Source of the DNA: Clostridia bacterium
GTDB lineage: Bacteria; Bacillota_A; Clostridia; Christensenellales; Borkfalkiaceae
Direction: 5' to 3'
DNA length: 8,917 nucleotides
Assembly (NCBI GenBank): GCA_003979335.1
Contig: RYWC01000021.1
Coordinates: 1-8,917, forward strand
The notes under the pieces are model-generated. The model was not told the DNA's origin. It did no database searches and worked only from the letters and a program-made list of their open reading frames with translations. Both the position numbers and the translations under genes were made by a program. Below are positions 1 to 6,588 of the stretch, in pieces (position 1 is the stretch's first letter; the number at the start of each line of letters is the position of its first letter).

Positions 1-1
1 T

Positions 2-520
2 TCGGTCTATACCATAAAAGACAGCGAGGTTACGGAAGTTATATCTTCGCTGTCCGGCAGGGAAAGGTATTTTGCAGAAATTACAAAACTCAACGATATA
101 GAATTCGGAGGCGGCTGTTTCATAACGGACGGACTTATGCCTACGCAGGTCGGTTACGGCGACGGACTTTCCGTAATTATTTCGGACTTCCTTACCGATA
201 GCGACTATGAAAACGCTATAGATTACCTTGCGGATAAAAAGAGAGACGTTTTGTGCGTTCAGGTGCTTACGGGCGAAGAAATCAACCCCAAAGTGCGCGG
301 CAAGAACGTTTTCTACGACAGCGAGGATATGGGAAGAAGCTACCGCAAAAACATCAATAAAGACATTATAAGGGCTTACCGCGAGGCGGTTAAATACGTT
401 CAGGATAGACTGCGCAATTATTGCAACGCGCGCGGCGCGGAGTATATCCTTGTGACTGACGATAAGCCTGTTGACGAAATTTTCTTTGAACAACTTACAG
501 AGCTGGGGGTGATGAAATGA
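2..520 (+). CDS. DUF58 domain protein, C-terminal part (5' truncated by window edge)
   Basis: The reading frame is open from base 2, so the start lies outside the window; the ATG at 137 is an internal Met (in GLMPTQVGYGDG), not the start. The visible 172 residues match the C-terminal half of DUF58 proteins, which have a VWA-like fold. They show a hydrophobic strand ending in Asp (LSVIISDFL), then a helix, the strand VLCVQVLTGEE, the pattern FYDSEDMGRSY (the family's usual 'D-E' segment), a long helix with YREAVKYVQDRL, and the closing GAEYILVTDDKPVDE block. DUF58 proteins are typical neighbours of MoxR-family AAA+ ATPases and BatA-like VWA proteins, and their role is poorly defined. The stop overlaps the next gene's start by 4 bases (ATGA, 517-520), so the two are probably translationally coupled. 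Family assignment is by recognised pattern; the N-terminal membrane segments usual in the family cannot be checked here. Confidence 0.85.
   Translation, partial: SVYTIKDSEVTEVISSLSGRERYFAEITKLNDIEFGGGCFITDGLMPTQVGYGDGLSVIISDFLTDSDYENAIDYLADKKRDVLCVQVLTGEEINPKVRGKNVFYDSEDMGRSYRKNINKDIIRAYREAVKYVQDRLRNYCNARGAEYILVTDDKPVDEIFFEQLTELGVMK
505..512 (+). promoter_or_regulatory. Ribosome binding site for the BatA-like gene
   Basis: GGGGGTGA lies 4 bases before the ATG at 517 and, with the following T, differs at one base from the ideal GGAGGTGAT. It sits inside the last codons of the DUF58 gene and supports ATG 517 as the start and coupling of the two genes. Confidence 0.7.
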
Positions 521-2427
521 GTTTTTACTTTCCTCTCGGCTTGCTTGCGCTGTTGGGTATTCCCGTACTTATTTTAATTTATATAATCAAATCAAAGTAC
601 ACCGAACAGACGATAGCTTCCACTTATCTGTGGGAGCTCAGCGAAAAATTCCTTAAAAGAAGAAGACCCGTTTCCAAACTTACGGGCATTCTTACTTTGA
701 TATTGCAGATACTCGCGGTGGTTGCGGCTTCGTTGCTTATAGCTCACCCCGTATTTACGTTGCCTGCCTCGGCGAACGATTTCTATTTCATTTTAGACGG
801 TTCGGCGAGTATGAATATGCAGGTTTCGGGCAGTACGCGCTTTGAAAAGGCGCAGGAAAAAATGTGCGAACTTATTGACGGCTCGTTGAACGGAAGCAGT
901 TATTCGCTCGTATTCGCTTCGGATACTACCGACGTCGTTTTCGAAGGCGTTAAGGACAAAGAGCAAGCCAAAGCAACTATAAAAGCGCTTAGCGCAGGTT
1001 GGAACGATACGGACTGTTCCACCGCGATGACCTTTGCGCAAGCTTATTTTGACGAAAACCCCTCGGCGGATTTCTATCTTCTTACAGACAAGGAATATGA
1101 AACGGCAAATATGACCCTTGTGGACGTTTCGGGCGGCGAAAACAATATTGCCATTACGGAATATTCATACAGTCCCGTTTTTACGGGTTCTGTCAGGACA
1201 GGCGTCAAAGCAAACGGCAAGGTCGTGTCATATTCCGAGGACGCGTCCGTAACGGTTGCTATGTCGGTTACAAAGTCAGGTTCTGACGATACGCAAAAGA
1301 TAGCCGAAGTTACGGTTGACGCGGTAAAGGGCGAACCCGTAGAGTTCACGCTTACGGGCGAAGCGATTACTTACGCGTCTTTGGAAATACGCATTGTGAA
1401 CAGTGACGCGCTCGAAGAAGACAACGTTGTTGTTTTATACGACGAAGCGGCTGCGCAGGCGCGCAAAGTGCTGTTCGTCAGCGACAGGCAGGACAGCGTC
1501 TATCTCATAAGCGCAATAACAGCAATGGGCGATGCCTCCGTCGAAAGAGTTACCCCTAAAAAATACGAAGAGGGCGGTATTGTCCAGAATTACGGGCTCT
1601 ATGTTTTCAACGGCTATACTCCTGCGGAACTTCCCAAAAACGCGGCGATTTGGCTTGTAAACGCCATTGACGGCAGTGGCAAAGGCTCGCGCGTGACTTT
1701 CAGAAATTACGAAGAACCGCGCGACGAAGAGGGGCCCGACAGTTATTTCCAGCCCTCTTACACGGCAGGCAATACGGTTTTGGAAAAAGCTTTGACGGAA
1801 AATCTTATCGGCAGCGAGGTAGCTGTAAGAAAGTACGCAAAATACGGAGTGCCGCGCAATTTTACAACCGTTATGAAAATAGGCGCCGATCCGGTAATTG
1901 CCGCCGGTCTTAACGAAAACAACGACAGACAGGTTGTATTTGCGTTTGAAATAGGCGATTCGAACTTCGGCGGTCTTGGTGATTTTTTGATACTTACGAA
2001 AAACCTTCTGAACTATTCGTTCCCCGCGGTAATTGACGAAACGTCATACGTCTGCGGAGATATTATGGCGGTGAACGTAGTTCCCGGATGTGAAAACATA
2101 GCCGTTAAATCGCCGTCGGGCAAAAGTACGACGCTTGATACGGTAGACAACGACGTCTGCGAATTCCAGCTTAACGAAACGGGAAGCTATACTGTTACCG
2201 TAAAGCTTAAAGGAATGGAAGAGGATACCGTTTTAAAAGTATTTGCAAGCGTACCCGAAGAGGAAAGCCGCTCGGAAGGCGGTGGCTTTATGCTTTTGAG
2301 CGGAGAAAAACAGAAGGGCTATTCGGACGGTTTCTATGACGATATACTTGCTTTTTTGATTATAATAGCGGTATTGTTACTTGCGGATTGGGGGGTATAT
2401 TGTTATGAACAATATCAGCTTCGATAA
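517..2427 (+). CDS. BatA-like membrane protein with VWA domain
   Basis: This 636-residue protein begins with the BatA/aerotolerance-type N-terminus: membrane segment 1 at about residues 4-24, a short loop containing the typical STYLW pattern (35-39), and membrane segment 2 at about 55-77. A VWA domain follows with a complete metal-site pattern: DGSAS (Asp94, Ser96, Ser98), Thr165 in NDTDCS, and Asp191 in LLTD. Residues about 215-305 look like a beta-sandwich. Residues about 315-385 (ARKVLFVSD onward) and 471-503 (RQVVFAFEIGDS to the LTKNLLNY segment) resemble the degenerate glutamine-amidotransferase-like region seen in many such proteins. A beta-rich stretch and a C-terminal membrane helix (about 610-627) end the protein. 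The VWA domain probably faces outward between the membrane anchors and binds a protein partner through a divalent metal. Start 517 is supported by a good ribosome binding site and a 4-base overlap with the previous gene. No symbol is assigned because orthology to batA is not shown. Confidence 0.85.
   Translation: MSFYFPLGLLALLGIPVLILIYIIKSKYTEQTIASTYLWELSEKFLKRRRPVSKLTGILTLILQILAVVAASLLIAHPVFTLPASANDFYFILDGSASMNMQVSGSTRFEKAQEKMCELIDGSLNGSSYSLVFASDTTDVVFEGVKDKEQAKATIKALSAGWNDTDCSTAMTFAQAYFDENPSADFYLLTDKEYETANMTLVDVSGGENNIAITEYSYSPVFTGSVRTGVKANGKVVSYSEDASVTVAMSVTKSGSDDTQKIAEVTVDAVKGEPVEFTLTGEAITYASLEIRIVNSDALEEDNVVVLYDEAAAQARKVLFVSDRQDSVYLISAITAMGDASVERVTPKKYEEGGIVQNYGLYVFNGYTPAELPKNAAIWLVNAIDGSGKGSRVTFRNYEEPRDEEGPDSYFQPSYTAGNTVLEKALTENLIGSEVAVRKYAKYGVPRNFTTVMKIGADPVIAAGLNENNDRQVVFAFEIGDSNFGGLGDFLILTKNLLNYSFPAVIDETSYVCGDIMAVNVVPGCENIAVKSPSGKSTTLDTVDNDVCEFQLNETGSYTVTVKLKGMEEDTVLKVFASVPEEESRSEGGGFMLLSGEKQKGYSDGFYDDILAFLIIIAVLLLADWGVYCYEQYQLR
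2390..2395 (+). promoter_or_regulatory. Ribosome binding site that decides the start of the double-VWA gene
   Basis: A GGGGGG run ends 9 bases before the ATG at 2405. The in-frame TTG at 2381, which would add eight residues, has no purine-rich motif upstream, so ATG 2405 is preferred. The site is inside the last codons of the preceding gene. Confidence 0.55.
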
Positions 2428-5104
2428 TCCCTGGCTTCTGTTTATCGCATTGCCCCTTATTGCGGCAGTACTTATACCTTTCTTTATAACGGTAAGGCGC
2501 GATAACGCAAACTTTCATAACGTAGCGGCGGTTTCGTTGAATATTATCGTATGCCTGTGTCTTACGCTTGTTATCAGCGGAATGACGTTCGAAACGGTTA
2601 TTACCGAAACCAACGTATATGTTCTTGCAGACGTTTCATATTCTTCAGAACACAGTCTGGACAAAGTGCAGGAAAACGTTGAAAAAATTTCAAAAAAACT
2701 TCCCAAAAATTCCAAGATGGGCGTTATATGCTTCGGCAGAAACTATCAGCTTATTTCGGATTTGGGTGAAAAAACGCCCGATATAAGAACGGCGGACAAA
2801 GTTGACAGAAGCGCGACGGATATAGGTTCGGCGCTGCGCTACGCAGGCAACCTTTTCGAGCCCGACGTCATTAAACGCATAATAGTAATTACCGACGGCG
2901 CGGAAACCGTTTCCTCCAACAATCTGGTCAAAGTGGTAAACAATCTGCAAGATAACGGCGTATACGTTGACGCTGTTTACCTTGACGACAATCTGCCCGA
3001 TAATGTAAAAGAATTGCAGATTGACGCGGTGGAAGCTACTTCGTCTACCTATGTCGGCAAGACGGAGGAAGTCAATATTTTAATAAGAGCCAACTGCGGC
3101 GTAAACGCGGACGGGGCGGAAACGCGCATTGACGGTTATGTGAACCTGTACAGGGACGGCGAACTCGAAAAAAGACAGCCGGCAACTTTTTACAGCGGAC
3201 TCAATTCCGTAACCGTACCGCTTTCAACAGATAAGGCCGGCTCTTCCGACTATCGCGTTACGGTGGAACCTGTAAACCCGTCGGACGATTATTCTTCACA
3301 CAACAATGTATCTTACTTTTCGCAGTCCGTAACGGCGGATAAAAAGGTGCTGTTTATCGGCGCAAGCGACGCCGATTTGGACGCAGGCAGAAGGGTTTAC
3401 GGCACAAAGGACGTCATGTTTGTAAGTCAGGTCAACCAGATTCCCCTTTCGGTCGAGGACCTGTACGGTTACGACGAGATAGCGATGAGCAATTTCGACG
3501 TGCGCACTATGGGCGGACGCGGCGGCGTGTTCCTTGACTGTATTGATATGCTTGTAAAAAATTACGGCAAAACCTTTACAACTTTCGGCAACACATTTAT
3601 CCACGATACAGCACATAATAAAGACAGCACCGACGCGGAGCTTTTAGCCAAACTTCAGGATTTGCTTCCTGTAAATATCGGCAACAACGACCAGGATACA
3701 AGGCTTGTAACTCTTATTCTCGATATTTCCACAAGTATGAACTATTCGGGGCGTTTCGACATTGCAAAGCGCGCGGCAATGCAGCTTCTTGATGTTCTCA
3801 ATAAGACGGACACGGTAATGGTAATCGGTTTTTCTGGCGGCGCAAAAATTTTACTGCCCCCTACAAAGCTGACTTCGCCGTCCGCTGTAAAAAAGGCGAT
3901 AAACGAAATTACCGCGGAAAATATGACCAATATAAGCAACGCGCTTGAAATTGCTTATAATAATATGCCGGCGCGTTTCTATAACAAGCAGGTTATAATG
4001 ATTTCGGACGGTCTCAACCCCGTTTCGGACGAAGCTGCGGCAAAGGGCTGGGCAGAGACGATGTGTAAGGAAGGTATAGTATTTTCCGCCGTCGGCGTCT
4101 ATCCTCCCGAATACGGCGACAAGCTTTTAAACGCTATGGTCAACAACCCTTACAAGGGCAAGGACGGCGAGTATCAGAATATCAAGCACGAAAGCGAAAT
4201 AGATATAGTTATTCAGGGCATAGGCGAAAATGCAAGCGAAGTAAAAATCGAGGGCGACAGTTACGAAGTTACCGCACAGCGCCCCGGCGACGAAGTTTTC
4301 AATAACGTTGGCAAAATAGGTGCGGTAAACGGCTTTTGGTACAATTCGGTAAAACCTGCGGCTCACGCAGTTCTTACGGCAAAGTACGAAAGAGACAGGC
4401 TCAATAAATTCGACGTTCCCGTTTACGCTTATTGGAACGGCGGCGGAGGCAACGGCAAAGTAGTATCTTTCCTTTCCGACCTGACAAACGGCTGGGTAAG
4501 CGGTTGGAGCAGCGGAACGGAGGGAGGTAAATTCCTTTCCAACATACCTATGGCTACCCTTCCCGACGAGCGCATACATTCGCCTTTTATAATCGACGTG
4601 CGGGGTCAGGGAAACTCTACGATGATTTACGTCAAGGCTTCGAGTAATATTCAGGCAGGGGCTGATTTTAAAATTTCCGTGACCTCGCCCGAGAACGTAG
4701 TAACCTCGAAATCGTTGACTTTCAGTCAGGGCGAATATTTTGCGTCATTCGCAACGGACGCGCCCGGCAAGTATTCTGTTCACCTTGAATACAGCTATGA
4801 AGATATACATTATGAAGCGGACTCCGATTTCTCGGTATCTTACTATGCGGAATACGACGGCTTCGCAACGTTCAGCAAGTCATATCTTTACAGGCTTCTG
4901 AGCGAGAACGGAAGTATTCTCGAGCTTGACGAATTGGAAGTTCTTGAAAACACCGACTCCGATTATACGTCGTTTATTTTTGATTTCACTATGCCTTTGA
5001 TGATTACTGCGGCAGTGCTTTTCGTCGTAGGAATTACGGTAAGGCAGTTGAAGTGGAAGGATGTTACGTCCTTCTTCTCGGGATTGTTCAGGAGGCGCAA
5101 ATGA
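2405..5104 (+). CDS. Large membrane protein with two VWA domains and an amidotransferase-like region
   Basis: The protein is 899 residues from ATG 2405. Membrane helices are at about 9-29 (in the BatA-like NPWLLFIALPL context) and 40-60. VWA domain 1 (about 70-195) has DVSYS (Asp76, Ser78, Ser80), Thr138 and Asp164 in ITDG. A beta-sandwich (about 203-308) follows. Next comes a glutamine-amidotransferase-like N-half (about 312-425, KKVLFIGASDAD to LQDLLPVNI). VWA domain 2 (about 434-565) has DISTS (Asp440, Ser442, Ser444), Thr508 and Asp535 in ISDG. An apparent amidotransferase-like C-half (about 645-720) has the VVSFLSDLTNGWVSGW strand, then a beta-rich domain and a C-terminal helix (about 861-879) with a basic tail, GLFRRRK. 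No cysteine occupies a recognisable nucleophile elbow, so amidotransferase activity is unlikely. Both VWA metal sites look intact, suggesting two separate metal-dependent contacts. The gene overlaps the upstream gene by 23 bases and the downstream lipoprotein gene by 4. Likely role: scaffold of a MoxR/VWA-type membrane complex (inferred). Confidence 0.85.
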   Translation: MNNISFDNPWLLFIALPLIAAVLIPFFITVRRDNANFHNVAAVSLNIIVCLCLTLVISGMTFETVITETNVYVLADVSYSSEHSLDKVQENVEKISKKLPKNSKMGVICFGRNYQLISDLGEKTPDIRTADKVDRSATDIGSALRYAGNLFEPDVIKRIIVITDGAETVSSNNLVKVVNNLQDNGVYVDAVYLDDNLPDNVKELQIDAVEATSSTYVGKTEEVNILIRANCGVNADGAETRIDGYVNLYRDGELEKRQPATFYSGLNSVTVPLSTDKAGSSDYRVTVEPVNPSDDYSSHNNVSYFSQSVTADKKVLFIGASDADLDAGRRVYGTKDVMFVSQVNQIPLSVEDLYGYDEIAMSNFDVRTMGGRGGVFLDCIDMLVKNYGKTFTTFGNTFIHDTAHNKDSTDAELLAKLQDLLPVNIGNNDQDTRLVTLILDISTSMNYSGRFDIAKRAAMQLLDVLNKTDTVMVIGFSGGAKILLPPTKLTSPSAVKKAINEITAENMTNISNALEIAYNNMPARFYNKQVIMISDGLNPVSDEAAAKGWAETMCKEGIVFSAVGVYPPEYGDKLLNAMVNNPYKGKDGEYQNIKHESEIDIVIQGIGENASEVKIEGDSYEVTAQRPGDEVFNNVGKIGAVNGFWYNSVKPAAHAVLTAKYERDRLNKFDVPVYAYWNGGGGNGKVVSFLSDLTNGWVSGWSSGTEGGKFLSNIPMATLPDERIHSPFIIDVRGQGNSTMIYVKASSNIQAGADFKISVTSPENVVTSKSLTFSQGEYFASFATDAPGKYSVHLEYSYEDIHYEADSDFSVSYYAEYDGFATFSKSYLYRLLSENGSILELDELEVLENTDSDYTSFIFDFTMPLMITAAVLFVVGITVRQLKWKDVTSFFSGLFRRRK
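5090..5095 (+). promoter_or_regulatory. Ribosome binding site for the first lipoprotein gene
   Basis: A perfect AGGAGG lies 5 bases before ATG 5101. It favours this start over the in-frame GTG at 5053, because only the ATG start puts a proper lipoprotein signal peptide at the N-terminus. Confidence 0.85.
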
Positions 5105-6549
5105 AAAAGAGATTTTTAATACCCGTTCTCGTATTCGTGTGCGCGGCATTCTGTTTTACGGGATGCGGTCTGGGTAATTACGTCGAAAACGGCGGCGGTA
5201 AGAATCCCCCTCCGTCGGGTTCTGAAAACCCCGATAACCCCGACAAACCGGATAAACCCGACGACCCCAACACCCCGACGGGGAGCGGTTCGTCATATAC
5301 GGCTACGGTCTTTTACAACAACGTGCCCTACAATCCGTCAGACGTAGAAATTAAAGTCGTATGGCGGAACGAGAGCGAAATCAAAAAAGCCGCTTTGGGC
5401 GAAGACGGTAAAGCGGTGTGCGAACTCGAAGACGGCAAGTATTCGGTTTATCTCGAAGGCCTGCCCGAAAAATTCACTTACGACCCCAACGGGTATGAGG
5501 TAAGTCCGACGGCAAAGGATACGAGTATTCTTATTACCGACGTCAGAAAACCCGAAAGCGGAGACGGCGGCGGACTTTACCAAAGTCAGGGCTGTTACGT
5601 TGTAAGATACGACGGAACTTACAGGGCGAAAGTCAAAAAAGAGGATTCTGAAGTTTTTTACGAATACAGTCCCTCGGCGGCAGGTTGGTATTCAATAACA
5701 TCGTGCGTGAATATTTACGAAAACAACGTTGACCCCGGTCTGAAAATTTATGGCGGAACGATAGGCTATAAATGGCTGACAGGCACGTCGAACGAGGGCG
5801 GAGCCTCTCTTCCGGGAGGGTTTACTAAAAATTTCCGCTATGACTGTTATGTGGATGCGGCAAGCGTCGGTTCGAGTTTCACTATCGGCGTGACCGCCGA
5901 CCACAGAATGGGCGAGTATCCAGTAAACGTAGATTTCAGAATCAAGTACGAGGGCGAGTATTCGGACGAATATTCGGATGTAAGAATCATACGCGCAAAG
6001 GAAGCCTTTGTTAAGGCGGCTGAAAAACAGTCAAACGAAACGTTCGTATTTGCCGATATGGGAACAAAAGTGTTCGATATGGCAAATTACAAATATAACG
6101 AAGATACGGGTTTTTATCACCGTTACGACGAAACTCTTTATGCCGACGACCCTTACGGGTTCGGTAAAAATTTCGGTCCATATCTTTGCTTTGCGCTGAA
6201 TAAAAGCCTTCCGTCATATCCGCAGTGCAAGCTTTACGAAGCAAACGCGCAGGGCCTCGGCGGAGGAAGCAACTGGCTTAAACTTGCGCATAACTGGATA
6301 GAAGAAGAACAAAAATACGCGGTGTTCGACTATACGTTTTTTGTACGCGAAGATTATTACAAAATGTGCAACAGCGACGGCGTATGTTACGTTACCGAAG
6401 AAATCAGAGCGTTCTTGCAGAAATATGCGGAAAACCATGCGCTTTATACCGACGGTCTTAACCCTGCGGACAGTACGCCCGAATCATTGGGCTATGCCGC
6501 AAAGCAGGACGCGCTGTGGCTGTTCGCCTGCGGTTTCTATACGGCTTAA
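5101..6549 (+). CDS. Predicted lipoprotein with Pro-Asp spacer and beta-sandwich domains
   Basis: The product is 482 residues. It has a lipoprotein signal peptide: MKKR, a hydrophobic core at about 5-19, and the lipobox FTGC with the lipidated Cys22. The weak -3 Phe is tolerated in some lipoproteins. A Gly/Pro/Asp-rich spacer runs to about residue 64, long enough to hold the rest away from the membrane or through the wall. Residues about 65-147 look like a transthyretin- or Cna-B-like beta-sandwich (YTATVFYNN to ILITDV). Residues about 165-285 resemble a PPC-type (pre-peptidase C-terminal) jelly roll: the signs are the SPSAAGWYSIT strand, a DPGLKIY segment, and SFTIGVTADHRMGEYPV. The remaining 195 residues are unrecognised, aromatic-rich, and include Cys423 and Cys429 six residues apart. 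No sortase motif and no catalytic motif are seen. The start overlaps the preceding VWA gene by 4 bases (ATGA), which ties its production to the VWA machine. Surface location is confident; domain names are fold-level guesses; function is unknown. Confidence 0.8.
   Translation: MKKRFLIPVLVFVCAAFCFTGCGLGNYVENGGGKNPPPSGSENPDNPDKPDKPDDPNTPTGSGSSYTATVFYNNVPYNPSDVEIKVVWRNESEIKKAALGEDGKAVCELEDGKYSVYLEGLPEKFTYDPNGYEVSPTAKDTSILITDVRKPESGDGGGLYQSQGCYVVRYDGTYRAKVKKEDSEVFYEYSPSAAGWYSITSCVNIYENNVDPGLKIYGGTIGYKWLTGTSNEGGASLPGGFTKNFRYDCYVDAASVGSSFTIGVTADHRMGEYPVNVDFRIKYEGEYSDEYSDVRIIRAKEAFVKAAEKQSNETFVFADMGTKVFDMANYKYNEDTGFYHRYDETLYADDPYGFGKNFGPYLCFALNKSLPSYPQCKLYEANAQGLGGGSNWLKLAHNWIEEEQKYAVFDYTFFVREDYYKMCNSDGVCYVTEEIRAFLQKYAENHALYTDGLNPADSTPESLGYAAKQDALWLFACGFYTA
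5227..5280 (+). repeat. Period-3 proline repeat encoding an extended spacer
   Basis: These 54 bases encode six consecutive triplets of the form x-Pro-x: NPD, NPD, KPD, KPD, DPN, TPT (residues 43-60 of the lipoprotein). Such Pro/Asp/Lys tracts form extended, flexible spacers between a membrane anchor and folded domains. Codons vary between units, so it is a protein-level repeat rather than a recent DNA duplication. Confidence 0.8.
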
Positions 6550-6556
6550 AGTTTTG

Positions 6557-6575
6557 TTTGCGGTCATACCGCAAA
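6557..6575 (+). other. Perfect 8-bp hairpin in the only intergenic gap
   Basis: TTTGCGGT and ACCGCAAA form a perfect 8-base-pair stem around a 3-base CAT loop, extendable by one G-T wobble pair (6556 with 6576). It starts 7 bases after the stop of the first lipoprotein gene and ends 3 bases before the ribosome binding site of the second. No T-run follows, so it is not a standard intrinsic terminator on the + strand. It may be an RNA-stabilising or processing hairpin, a weak attenuator, or a protein-binding palindrome. Confidence 0.6.
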
Positions 6576-6578
6576 TTC

Positions 6579-6584
6579 GAGGTG
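6579..6584 (+). promoter_or_regulatory. Ribosome binding site for the Ig-domain lipoprotein gene
   Basis: GAGGTG lies 4 bases before ATG 6589, just behind the intergenic hairpin. It supports ATG 6589, which also gives a clean lipoprotein signal peptide. Confidence 0.75.
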
Positions 6585-6588
6585 TATT

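Noticed and set aside
137..139. ATG as the start of the first gene
   Set aside because: The frame stays open to base 2 with sequence that fits DUF58, so this is an internal Met of a truncated gene.
2361..2366. TATAAT as a -10 promoter box for the double-VWA gene
   Set aside because: It encodes part of a membrane helix (LIIIA), no credible -35 box sits at 16-18 bases upstream, and the genes overlap, so an AT-rich chance match is more likely.
4127..4579. 150-codon open frame on the - strand
   Set aside because: It lies wholly inside the double-VWA gene, has no ribosome binding site of note, and reads like the complement of a biased coding frame.
5053..5100. Upstream in-frame GTG start for the first lipoprotein gene
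   Set aside because: It would add 16 residues before the signal peptide and has no good ribosome binding site, while ATG 5101 has AGGAGG at 5 bases and a proper lipobox protein.
6557..6575. Hairpin as an intrinsic terminator
   Set aside because: No T-run follows the stem on the + strand. T-rich bases lie on its upstream side, and the - strand side has no gene to terminate.
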